A stretch of 64,000 nt of DNA, from contig NC_133328.1 in the NCBI RefSeq assembly GCF_042186555.1, positions 63,181,685 to 63,245,684 on the forward strand. The letters run 5' to 3'. Both the position numbers and the translations under genes were made by a program. Source of the stretch: Aquarana catesbeiana (Eukaryota; Chordata; Amphibia; Anura; Ranidae). Positions 11,364-20,755 of this stretch are shown piece by piece. The first letter of the stretch is position 1, and each line of letters starts with the position of its first letter. The notes under the pieces were generated by a model. The model saw only the letters and a program-made list of their open reading frames with translations. It was not told the DNA's origin and made no database searches.

Positions 11364-12619
11364 GAAATATATACAAAACAATTCTGCGCTGCCCTAAAAA
11401 GAGACAAGCAGCTAACACAACCAACAAGGTATTACAAAAGAGAAAAACACAATAAGTGTAGCGCTATTGAAATGAAAAAACGTCCAATATGAAAAAACTT
11501 TTTAAATTAATAGTTCCAAATGTAAATAATAGAGAAGAGTCATCCGTATGTATATAACTAAGGAGTCTTCAGGAACTGAACACTTCAAGCAGATATATAT
11601 GGCATCTGAGATGAAGATAAACACACCACCACCCAAAAATGAAGAGGCTAACCAGATGGGATGGACCCAAAAGGGCATACGCCGAGTTGGGTCGGATAAG
11701 GCTTAGGTGGTGAGTGACTTTGGATGGCGTGGAGAGATGATGATTATGGATTGACCCACATGATGCTATATCCCTCTGAACGGTACCAGAACCAAGGGGG
11801 CGAAGTAGATGAAACGAACCAGGCATTATCGTATCCCTCAGGATGATGTTAGGAAGCCAAACGATGGTGTTGACAAATGGAAAAAGGAAGGAATGGCCAC
11901 ATAGTGTGAATCCGTATAAAAGATGTAATTTATTGAAATAAAAAGATATACACTCACATGTAAATCCAAATAAAAACAGCGCTGAGAAAAAAGTGGCGAC
12001 AGTGAGGTCCTATTAATTTAAAACGTTTTTTAAAAACGTCCTGGGTAGGACCCCACTGTCGCCACTTTTTTCTCAGCGCTGTTTTTATTTGGATTAACAT
12101 GTGAGTGTATATCTTTTTATTTCAATAAATTACATCTTTTATACGGATTCACACTATGTGGCCATTCCTTCCTTTTTCCATTTGTCAACACCATCGTTTG
12201 GCTTCCTAACATCATCCCGAGGGATACGATAATGCCTGGTTCGTTTCATCTACTTCGCCCCCCTTGGTTCTGGTACCGTTCAGAGGGATATAGCATCATG
12301 TGGGTCAATCCATAATTATCGTCTCTCCAAGCCATCCAAAGTCACTCACCACCTAAGCCTTATCCGACCCAACTCGGCGTATGCCCTTTTGGGTCCATCC
12401 CATCTGGTAAGCCTCTTCATTTTTGGGTGGTGGTGTGTTTATCTTCATCTCAGATGCCATATATATCTGCTTGAAGTGTTCAGTTCCTGAAGACTCCTTA
12501 CTTATATACATACGGATGACTCTTCTCTATTATTTACATTTGGAACTATTAATTTAAAATGTTTTTTCATATTGGACGTTTTTTCATTTCAATAGCGCTA
12601 CACTTATTGTGTTTTTTTC
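11364..12619. mobile_element. Palindromic (fold-back) element inserted in the satellite
   Basis: Two near-identical inverted arms (about 11443-12010 and 12048-12618) flank a 37-base centre that itself contains a short inverted repeat (AAAACGTTTTTTAAAAACGT). Both outer ends finish in GTAGCGCTA...CACTTATTGTGTTTTT read outward. The satellite word AGATATGTGCAATTT (15 bases) occurs on both sides (11349-11363 and 12620-12634) and may be a target-site duplication, although the host is itself repetitive. No supported ORF. The layout, two copies of one end facing outward, matches the PLE-2 block at 33407-48811 in miniature. Confidence 0.8.
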
Positions 12620-13384
12620 AGATATGTGCAATTTACACTTTGCAGATTGCAGATATATGCTATATACAGGTTGCAGAATGCAGATATGTGCTATATACGG
12701 GTTGCAGAATGCATATATCTGTGATTTACAGGGTGCAGAATGCAGATATGTGTGATTTACAGGTTGCAGAATGCAGATCTGTGCGATTTACAGATTGCAG
12801 AATGCAGATATGTGCTATATACAGGGTGCAGAATGCAGATATGTGCAATATACAGGGTGCAGAATGCAGATATGTGCTATATACAGGTTGCAGAATTCAG
12901 ATATGTGCTATATACAGGGTGCAGAATGCAGATATGTGCGATTTATAGGTTGCACAATGCAGATAAGTGCTATATACAGATTGCAGAATGCAGATATGTG
13001 TGATTTACAGGTTGCAGAATGCAGATATGTGCTATATACAGGTTGCAGAATGCAGATATGTGCTATATACAGGATGCAGAATGCAGATATGTGCTCTATA
13101 CAGGTGGCAGAATGCAGACATGTGTGATTTACAGGTTGCAGAATGCAGATATGTGCTATATACAGGATGCGGAATGCAGATATGTGCTATATACAGGTTG
13201 CAGAATGCAGATATGTGTGATTTACATTGTGCAGAATGCAGATATGTGCGATTTACAGGTTGCAGAATGCAGATATGTGCTATATACAGGTTGCAGAATG
13301 CAGATATGTGCTATATACTGGTTGCAGAATGCAGATATGTGCGATTTACAGTTTGCAGAATGCAGATATGTTCTATATACAGGG
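12620..13384. repeat. 31-bp satellite array, block 1b
   Basis: About 25 further copies of the same 31-base unit, the continuation of block 1a after the palindromic insertion. It ends at CTATATACAGGGTGACCCCG, the same junction as in the second module copy at about 22603. Confidence 0.93.
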
Positions 13385-13800
13385 TGACCCCGCTCCTTAT
13401 GACGGCACAGTCAGATCATGTCCCGGGACTATGACGTCACAATGGGCAGGGTCACTGGATGACATCACCCGGTGACCACGCCCCATGCTTATATAAGTCG
13501 TTGCGCACCTCGCACACAGCAATACAACGGGAGAGAGCATCATGTCAACATCGGAAGAAGAGAAGAGGGAGACCGGGCCACCGCTAGCAAAAGAGCGGCA
13601 AAAGAGCAGAAGATAGTGGAGGGGGTGGTAGAAGAACCGGAGAGCGGGAGAGGAACCGGACACCGGGAGAAGAGGCCGCAGAGCTGGAGAAGAGGCCGCA
13701 GAGAGTGGAGAAGAGGCCGGAGAGCAGGAGAAGAGGCCGGAAGTCTGAAAAGTCAGAAGAGACCCCGAAGTCCGAAGAAGACCCCCGGAGCTGCCTAATA
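13385..13800 (+). promoter_or_regulatory. Promoter-like block with CRE and TATA box, module copy 1
   Basis: Contains a full palindromic CRE (TGACGTCA, 13432-13439), a TATA-like TTATATAAG near 13489-13497, then ATG at 13542 opening a short frame (MSTSEEEKRE...). Compared with the second copy at 22604-23092, this one lacks a ~16-base segment after the first ten codons and runs to an early stop. Whether it drives any transcript is unknown. Confidence 0.5.
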
Positions 13801-15490
13801 CATTACTTTAAAAACCTGTGTAGCGTTGTGTGTTTTTTATCGACACTTTTTTTCCCCAGGTGAATGGGTAGGGATACAATGTACCCCTCACTCACATAGG
13901 GTGGGGGGCCAGGATCTCGGGGTCCCCTTATTGAAGGGGGTTCCGGGATTCCGATAAGACCCCCGCCAGCAGACCCCAACAACCAACGGCCAGGGTTGTC
14001 GGGAAGAGGCCCTTGTCCTCATCAACATGGGGACAAGATGCTTTGGGGTGGGGGGGCTGCAGGGCGCCCCCTCACCCAAAGTACCCACCCCCCCATGTTG
14101 AGGGCTATCGGCCTGGTACGGTTCGGGAGGGGGGGCACTTGCTCATCCCCACCCCCTTTCCTGACCGGCCAGGCTGCGTGCTCGGATAAGGGTCTGGTAT
14201 GGATTTTGGGGGGACCCCCACGCCGTTTTTTCAGCGTAGGGGGTTCCCCTTAAAATCCATACCAGACCTAAGGGACATTGTCGCCTCCCTCTCATTTTTC
14301 CTATTGCAGCGAGCGCGAGTTGTACAGTACCCTGTCGCCTGAGAACCAGCGCGATAGGATCGCGCTGGAAACATTCTCGCGGACAGGTGCTGTAGCTGCC
14401 CTAGCGTCGTATTTGGTTTGTCGGACCAGCATACAGACGAACGGGTTTCCCGATAGGAACTGGGACTGGTGGAGTTCCAGCGGGAAGATTTGAAACATGT
14501 TGCAAATCTAAAGTCCGTCAGATTTTGAACCGAAAAGGTCCGTCCATCGGAAGTCCGATGGAGCCCACACACGGTCGGATTGTCCCGTGTGTACACGGCA
14601 TCACTCTTTTCTAAGTACACCTCTTTTGCTCAGATGATTGCCTTCTGTGGCTTCTAATGTCATCCCTATGCTTATGACACACAAACCTATCTCGCCACAC
14701 CTCAGCTCACCCCTTCAGTCTTCTCACACATTACTATCTTATTGACAAATCAGTATGGATGTCACACTACTCTCTAAAACCCCTAAAAACATTGCTTATA
14801 AGATTATACCTTATGCCAATTATTTTTATCATATACTTAGCTTGAATTATACAATACAAATTATATATTTGGCCAGGTCTGCTTTAACCACTTGCCGTCT
14901 AGCTGTTGTACCTAAATGGTCAGACAGCTTACTCCTGAGGGCATCCACAATATTCCTGAATACCGTTATACTAGTCATAGTGAAGCCAGACCAGTGCGGC
15001 CACCAGTAGTTTTCCTGATCGCCACCACACCAGGCTCTATGTCCAGGGCTGTTGTTAGAGACCACCATACAGACAACCTGACACGAGGCCCCATAGAGCC
15101 AATGCTTCAATTATGAATGAACACAGTGAGTGATCAGCACAGATCACTCGTTGTGTTCATTCAGGAAAAGAAGGGACTGGTAAATGCGACATATTTACCT
15201 AACCCTTTCCCCACTTTCAATCTTGAAGGATCCTATAGTGTGGTTGCAGGTGCAAGCGGGAAGAAGAGGAAGGAAGCCAGAAGTGCTGAGGAGGTGGGGG
15301 GGGGGGGCACACAGGGTGGCCTGGACAGCAGGGGAAATGTATAGTGCAAAGGCAGAGGAGTCTCTGCAGCAGTTGAAATCCAATGGGAGGGAGAGGAGAA
15401 GATGCCAGCTTTCAGCTGTTGCATTGAGAACCATAAAAAGGATTGGTTCCAGTAATTGCCCCCCTGCTGCACCGATCACCCTTCCAGCCC
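13801..15490. repeat. Dispersed repeat block, module copy 1 (empty-site reference)
   Basis: No supported gene. It includes a GC-rich segment with inverted motifs (GTCTGGTATGGATTTTGGGG at 14191 against its complement near 14250) and a piece at 14560-14605 ending CGTGTGTACACGGCATCA, which resembles a Harbinger-type terminus. It is homologous to 30710-31821 plus 32638-33168. It is uninterrupted at GGGATACAATGTACC (about 13870) and at AATATTCCTGAATACC (about 14950), which are the empty target sites for the two LTR insertions in the second copy. Confidence 0.75.
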
Positions 15491-16005
15491 ATTTATCCTC
15501 AACATATATGTGTACACCACAGTACACTGAATGTCCTCAGTGAGTTATCACTTCTGTGTAATAGTGAGGTTCCTTCTCAATATAAAGTGCTTCTACTTCC
15601 ACCACTTAACGTGACTTCACCGCCCCCTAGTGCAATGGCCACTCACCAGATATATTAGAATATGCGCCTTTGGTTTATTTATTTAGGATAACCACTCTGT
15701 TTATGATGGATCCAGTAGCAGCCTTTCCAAGCAGTATACTAGTGTCTCTTGCTCTGTTTAGTTCTCATAAAAACATATGGATAGCCATCATAGTGTAGTA
15801 TGTAACTCTCATTTTATTAAAAAGTTAAAAAGCATAGTTGAACTCACATGTTATAGTGCCTCTAAGCCGGCACCAAGCTAATCCAGCCGTGTGTATGGAG
15901 AGCGGAGTCTCGGTTTGTCTCCCCCTCTATCGCTGTGTCTCCTCACGGTGGCGTGCGTTCCAAGCCTCACTTTCGTTAGACCAGAAGTGACGAGAAAATT
16001 CCCCA

Positions 16006-16058
16006 GCAGCCTCTATGCGTTTCGCAATATCGTTTGCGTCATCAGGAAGCTGCTTTTT
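16006..16058 (-). ncRNA. Hammerhead-ribozyme-like motif in PLE-1 copy 2
   Basis: On the minus strand: GCAGCTTC, then the core CTGATGA, a stem II of CGCAA/TTGCG with loop ACGATA, the core GAAA, a very short stem III (ACGCAT), then A as the possible cleavage base, then GAGGCTGC, which pairs with the first eight bases (one G-T wobble). This is the order of a type I hammerhead with minimal stem III, known from Penelope-like element terminal regions. The G closing stem II also serves as the conserved G, so the match is slightly irregular. Activity is not shown. Confidence 0.5.
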
Positions 16059-16494
16059 CTATGCCCGTCCTCTCATTTATACCCCTTTTGGTTGCATGTT
16101 GCCCTATCTGCGTGTCAAACAGCTGGAAACGGCCGTGTCGCTATACTGGAAGTGGCTGAGCCGCCATCATAACTACTGGATACAATGTCTGCTTTCCCTC
16201 AGTATAATTCGTATCCCCTCTGTCCACAATCATTGCCAGCCTGCTCTGTGTCACGCATTCTATGTATTAAATGGGCACCTCCTGACTGTCTTAGGGTTCC
16301 CCCATGCACACAGCTGGATAGCTTTTACAATCTTAAAAACCCAAACCTATATGAGTCTACAAATTCATCCACAATATACTATTTAAATTTAATTAAAAAT
16401 GCATACCATCTTCGTTAAGAAATCATATATAAAAAATATCTTTTAAAACCTAATTGCCTTACACAAACGTAAAATGCTCCTGAAGGTCACAGAC

Positions 16495-16805
16495 ACATGC
16501 ACAAAAATTAAAAAAATCAAAATTGAAAAAAAAGCAAAAAAATAAAGAAAAACATATGGAAAAAATGGTGAAAAAATGAAAAAAAAAATTAAAAAATGGA
16601 AAAAAGTGAAAAAAACAATAAAAAAAGTCTAAATAAATATATAAAAAATATAAAATAAAAATGAAAATAAAAATATAAATAAAAATCACAATGATAATAA
16701 AAATAAAATTAAAAATAAAAACAAAAATAAATGAAAATAAAAATAAAATGAAATAGGAAAAAATAAATAAATAATAATAAAATAAAAATATGAGATAAAA
16801 TTACA
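16495..16805. repeat. A-rich low-complexity tract
   Basis: Runs of AAAAATAAAAAT and AAAATGAAAAAA. The same tract is in PLE-1 copy 3 at about 55645-55975 with small indels, so it is part of the PLE-1 3' region. Confidence 0.85.
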
Positions 16806-16819
16806 AAAAAGTGCATGGA

Positions 16820-17247
16820 TCAATAATCTTCTATGAAGCAGTTCACATCTAGTTCCACGTTCATCCCTTGAGGTCTCATCGTATTTAATCTGAATATCCA
16901 GTAGGTTTCATTACGTGATACATCTCTACGCAAATTCAGATTTCTCCAGTCCTATTCTATTCTATCAATAGCATACAATTTGAGATGTTGTGGGTCTCTT
17001 TTATGTACATCCCTAAAGTGCTTCAAAACACTGTGGTGTTTGCACCCCTTTTTAATATTTCTCAAATGTTCACCTATTCGAACAGACTAGGCTCTAGTTG
17101 TCCTACCTACATACTGGAGCCCACAACTGCACTCCAGTATGTAGGTAACATGTGTGCTACCACATGTTATGAGCTTATCAATTTTAAATTCCTGTTTTGT
17201 TACGTAGGATTGGAATCCCTTGATTTTCCTATTTGTCTTATTTGTAA
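16820..17247 (-). pseudogene. PLE-1 copy 2 GIY-YIG endonuclease domain, broken
   Basis: Reading the minus strand across 17170-17050, one frame gives THVTYILECSCGLQYVGRTT followed by RA, a stop (TAG), and SVRIGEHLRNIKKG. This is the Penelope GIY-YIG domain with its Y..CxCGLxYVGxT core and the downstream R..EH..NI. The end of the domain follows to a TGA at 16820-16822 (compare FIEDY-stop in copy 3). The nuclease would nick target DNA. The in-frame stop and neighbouring frame breaks make it non-functional. Confidence 0.8.
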
Positions 17248-17652
17248 GGCCCCTTTCACACGATCGTACCGTTCAGGTCCGCCTGTAAGTTTTGACGGCG
17301 GACCTGAACGGGCGCTCCATATTAGTCTATGGAGCGTCGGATGTCAGCGGAGACATGTCCGCTGATATTCGACCCGGTCCGATCCGCTGAAGAGCAGACG
17401 GATGGCCCTACGTCCAGGTCCGTCGCTGGCGGATCGGATCGGGGGAGATCTGACGAAAACGGACACGCTGTCCGTTTTCGTCCGATCCCTCCATAGGCGG
17501 CAGCGGCACCTGACAAGCCCCTCCCCGCTCAGTGAGCAGAGAGGGACCTGTCATCCGCCGGCTCAGCGGAGATCAACGGACAGATCTCCCGCTGAGCCGG
17601 CGGACCGAGGCGGGCTGCGTAGAAACGGAGTCTGCCTCATGTGAAAGGGGCC
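17248..17652. mobile_element. 405-bp Harbinger-type MITE with TAA TSD
   Basis: Terminal inverted repeat GGCCCCTTTCACAC at the left and its complement at the right. TAA flanks both ends (17245-17247 and 17653-17655). PLE-1 copy 3 has the empty site TTTGTAAGCCTACATG at about 56406, with one TAA. A 3-bp TAA/TTA duplication is typical of PIF/Harbinger. The inside is GC-rich with inverted motifs (CCTGAACGG, GGATCGGATCGG) and has no coding capacity. Confidence 0.9.
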
Positions 17653-17655
17653 TAA

Positions 17656-19067
17656 GCCTACATGGTTTGCATTTCCCACATCTATAAAAACCTTTGTGGT
17701 TAAAAAAAGTTGTCATTCTTTTGGGGGGGCCGGGTACATTTTTCACGATCATATCCCTTATTCTTTTTGCTCTTCTATAAATGAATGCTGGTTTTGGTGG
17801 AATGATTTTGCTCAAGTGTGGGTCATTGCAGATTATCGGCCAATTCTTTTTCACAATCCCTTCTAGTATTCTGTATTGACTATTAAATCCTGTAATGAAT
17901 GGGACCTTGTCTTTAGTTTTATTTGATCTCTTTTTACTTTGTAGTAAATCATTCCTATCCAGATGCCCAATTTGCTCTCTTATGTGTTCCAACTCTTTCC
18001 TCTCATAACCTTTATCCACAAACCTCTCAATTAGGATCCCTGTTTGTTCCTGGTAGTCTGCCATCAATTCACAATTGCGCTTAATTCTGATAAACTGTTC
18101 CTTGGGTATTGTTCTCTTCCATTGCAGATGATGGCAGATACTAAACGGAATATATCTGTTTCGATCGGTTTCCTTAAAATGTGTTCTAATGTTTAGTCTG
18201 TCTCTGTTCTTGAATATCTCCAGGTCCAAAAAAATGTATGCTCTCATGATGTGCATTTACTGTGAATTTGATACCATACTGGTTCGCACCCATATACCTA
18301 ACAAATTCATTTAGTTTCTCCCGACTGCATTCCCAGAAAATCAGGATATCATCTATAAATCTTTTATAGATTTTTATGTGTGGCCAACATTTTCCCAATA
18401 TATCCTCCTCCTCCCACTTATTCAGGAAAATGTTGGCCACACTTGGGGCATATTTGTTCCCCATGCCATCCCCCTTAATCTGTCAGTAAAATTTGTGGTT
18501 ATTCCAGAAAAAAATTGTTTCCCATGGCCATCCTCAATCCTTCTAGGATAAATCTTCTCTGCTTTAATCTTAGGTCGGAAAAATGTCTCATGGACCATGC
18601 CACTGCCGCTAATGCGTCTGTTTGTTTGATATTGGTATACAACTACTCCACATCAATTGTAACCAGCAGCATGGAGTCGTTCACGTTTACCTGTTTAAGC
18701 AGTTGGATGACATCTTTACTATCTTTGAAAGAGGCCTGTCCCTTTCCTGCCAAGGGCTGGAGAAACACATCCAGATACTCACCTAGTCTGGAATGGACAG
18801 ACCCTATCCCACTGATTATGGGCCTTCCTGGTGGTTTAGTTTTATGTTTGTGGACTTTTGGTACTTGGTATATGACCTACCTTCTTTTTTGTTTAATATT
18901 CTATCTGCAATGCTTTCAATTTATGTTTAAATTCTTTGTTCGGGTTCTTTTTTAATAGTTGGTATGTTGTATTATCCTTAACTAGCCTCTCTTAACTCTA
19001 CTCCATAATCCTCTTTTGTCAGGAACACCAACCCTCCCCCCTTGTCCGCAGGTCTTATCACTATGTA
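17656..19067 (-). pseudogene. PLE-1 copy 2 reverse transcriptase and linker
   Basis: Minus-strand motifs in order: IRPADKGGGLVFLTKEDYG (19045-19000 region), GRPIISGIGSVHSRLGEYLD (about 18820), LVTIDVE-stop-LYTNI (motif A, with a TAG at about 18641), MGNKYAPSVANIFLNKWEEE (18464), YKRFIDDILIFW (catalytic FIDD), then the thumb/linker region ending in the Cys-rich GFYRCGKCKPCR before the Harbinger MITE. The family copies its own RNA using RT plus GIY-YIG nuclease. Several frameshifts (for example at about 18200-18250) and stops leave it inactive. Confidence 0.87.
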
Positions 19068-19689
19068 CCGTATTTATCGGTGTATAACACGCACAGGCAT
19101 ATAACACACACCTCAATTTCAGGAGGGAAGTTTAAGGAAAAAAACTTACATTTTAAATAAAGAACTTTGAAGCAAAATTAGGGTCACAGCTCATCAATGC
19201 ACCCTGCTCACTGCCCATCTGCAGCCTCTAAATTGCCCAACAATGCAGCCTGTTCAGTGCCCATCTGCAGCATATAAATTGACCAACAATGCAGCCTGTT
19301 CAGTGCCCATCTGCAGCCCTTACCTTTCCCATCATTGCAGCCTTGCCAGTGTTGGATTATTCCTGCTGTCTTTGAAGGAAGAGGAGGAGTGAGCGCCGCT
19401 GAATTACACAGAGCCGCGATCTCCTGTGTACGTGGCGCTCTGTCACCCACAGCCACGCCTCCTGGCCCTGCTCATATGATAGACAGAACAGTGGCCCAAT
19501 GCAGGGCCAGGAGGTGTGGCTATGAGTGACGGAGCATCAGGTACACAGGAGATTGCGGCTCTATTTAATTCAGTGGCGCTCGCTCCTCTTCCCTCAGAGA
19601 CAACAGGGATCAGTGTATAACATGCACCCACGATCTTCCCCTGATTTTAAGGGGGAAAAAAAGTGCGTGTTATACGCCAATAAATATGG
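19068..19689. mobile_element. 622-bp TA-flanked MITE (Tc1/mariner-like) in PLE-1 copy 2
   Basis: Terminal inverted repeat CCGTATTTATCGGTGTATAA at the left and CCATATTTATTGGCGTATAA at the right (read inward), flanked by TA at 19066-19067 and 19690-19691. Excising the element with one TA restores the PLE reading frame (EKKYIVIRPADKGG). The same MITE sits at the same base in copy 3. The interior has inverted segments around 19395-19580 and no supported ORF; the class is inferred from the TA duplication. Confidence 0.88.
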
Positions 19690-20120
19690 TATTTCTTTTC
19701 TCAAGCTTTCTTATTCCCTGCCATACTCTGTTTTCCTCGCTTTCTCTGGTATAATAGTCTTTATTTCTTTTTTCCACCATTCTTTTAAAATCCTCGATAT
19801 GCTGATTAGAACTGGATTTGGGATTGAACGTGGACTTTAAAAGACTGTGGGTGCACACATTACTAGTCTGTTGTACATCGCTTTCTCCTTTTTCCAAAAA
19901 ATGTTTTTTGAAATTAAGCTTCCTAATGAATTTTTGTAGATCAAGAAATGCTTCAAATTGGTTAAACGGCTTGCTGGGTGCATATTTTATTCCTTTGTCT
20001 AAAACTGCTAATTCTTCCTGGGAAAAGACTGTCTGTTAAGTTAAAGATTCCCTCACCTAATTTTCTCTATTTCTTTTTGCTTTTCCCTCTACACCCTCTC
20101 CTTCTTGCGGGTTTCTGTTC
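19690..20120 (-). pseudogene. PLE-1 copy 2 N-terminal region
   Basis: Minus-strand frame from 19897 reads MEKGESDVQQTSN... to the MITE and, upstream, the block homologous to 8250-8475 (LDKGIKYAPSKPFNQFEAFLDLQKF). A 2-base loss near 20035 compared with copy 1 shifts the frame before GIFNL. This part lies upstream of the RT and is of unknown precise function in PLEs. Confidence 0.75.
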
Positions 20121-20755
20121 CATGTAAGCCATGTAAGCCAGTAGCAGTGTTCCTGATCACTGCTACAACAGTCCCATTGTTAGCAGACTAGTGCAGCCAG
20201 CAACAGTGTTCTTGATTGCTGCCACACAGCGGCGTACCAATAGGGGGGCGGGGATGCGTTCTGCCCCGGGTACAAAACATTGGGGGGTGTCAATGGCTGA
20301 GTGACTTCGCTATGTGGGTGCGCTCCACACTAGAGTCAGGTGACACATCTGATCACCCCAAGGGCATCCCTGCTGTCTCTGGTTGCTCATTTTCACTTAA
20401 GTTGTTTTTTAGAACACCCCCAGCGCCGCGGCCGCAATAGACTGGTCCAGACTGTCTACTGAGTGACTGTATTCCCTCCTGCTAGCTCTGTCTCCACCCA
20501 CTACTGCTGCGGCGTATGTGTGTAATCTCTCTCCGCTGGGGCAGCTGCTTCCACTCACCGAATCCGGACCTCCCTAGCTGAGACTGAGAGCCCGAGGTGG
20601 TGAGCAGGGCGAAGGGAGTGTTGTAAGAAGGAGAGGCTGGCTGCTGATGAGTGTGTCTGTTTGCCCTGCCACCCCTGTGCTGGTCTGATGGGGGGGTAAT
20701 TGCTGTGTCCACCACCCCCCTGCCACGTGAATAGTGTAGCTGACCTGATAGGGGG
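20121..20755. repeat. Tandem-repeat remnant and GC-rich block, module copy 2
   Basis: 20121-20221 holds about two units of the ~60-bp repeat, against about ten in copy 1. 20222-20755 is the second copy of the GC-rich block at 9093-9605. No gene. Confidence 0.75.

Larger units (their letters stand above)
15491..16819 (-). other. PLE-1 copy 2 3' UTR / pLTR-like region
   Basis: Non-coding. Shared with copy 3 (49556-50477 and 55560-55983). It contains a hammerhead-like fold (16006-16058), the uninterrupted TTAA (16415-16418) where copy 3 carries a piggyBac insertion, and an A-rich low-complexity stretch (16495-16805) just downstream of the stop codon. ORFs rich in Phe and Ile on the minus strand come from that A-rich stretch and are not genes. 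Confidence 0.75.
15491..20120 (-). mobile_element. Penelope-like retroelement PLE-1, copy 2
   Basis: Minus-strand element with the Penelope order: N-terminal GIFNL block, DKGG motif, RT, Cys-rich linker, C-terminal GIY-YIG endonuclease, then a long 3' UTR. Its 3' boundary is at about 15491 because sequence from there matches copy 3 from about 49556, while sequence to the left matches the module at 33168 instead. Two MITEs are inserted (17248-17652 and 19068-19689). Immediately downstream of its 3' end begins the 5' module of copy 1, a head-to-tail arrangement as often seen for PLEs. Confidence 0.85.

Noticed and set aside
9606..13384. Possible CRISPR array because of regular short repeats
   Set aside because: Repeats are contiguous with no unique spacers, and the context is a eukaryotic transposon landscape; it is a satellite.
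15195..15543. Overlapping ORFs of about 110 residues on both strands
   Set aside because: They lie in a dispersed repeat; the second copy at 32897-33175 has frameshifts, and no domain is recognisable.
16459..16689. Phe/Ile-rich ORF that looks like a membrane protein
   Set aside because: It comes from an A-rich low-complexity tract in the PLE 3' region; copy 3 breaks it by indels.
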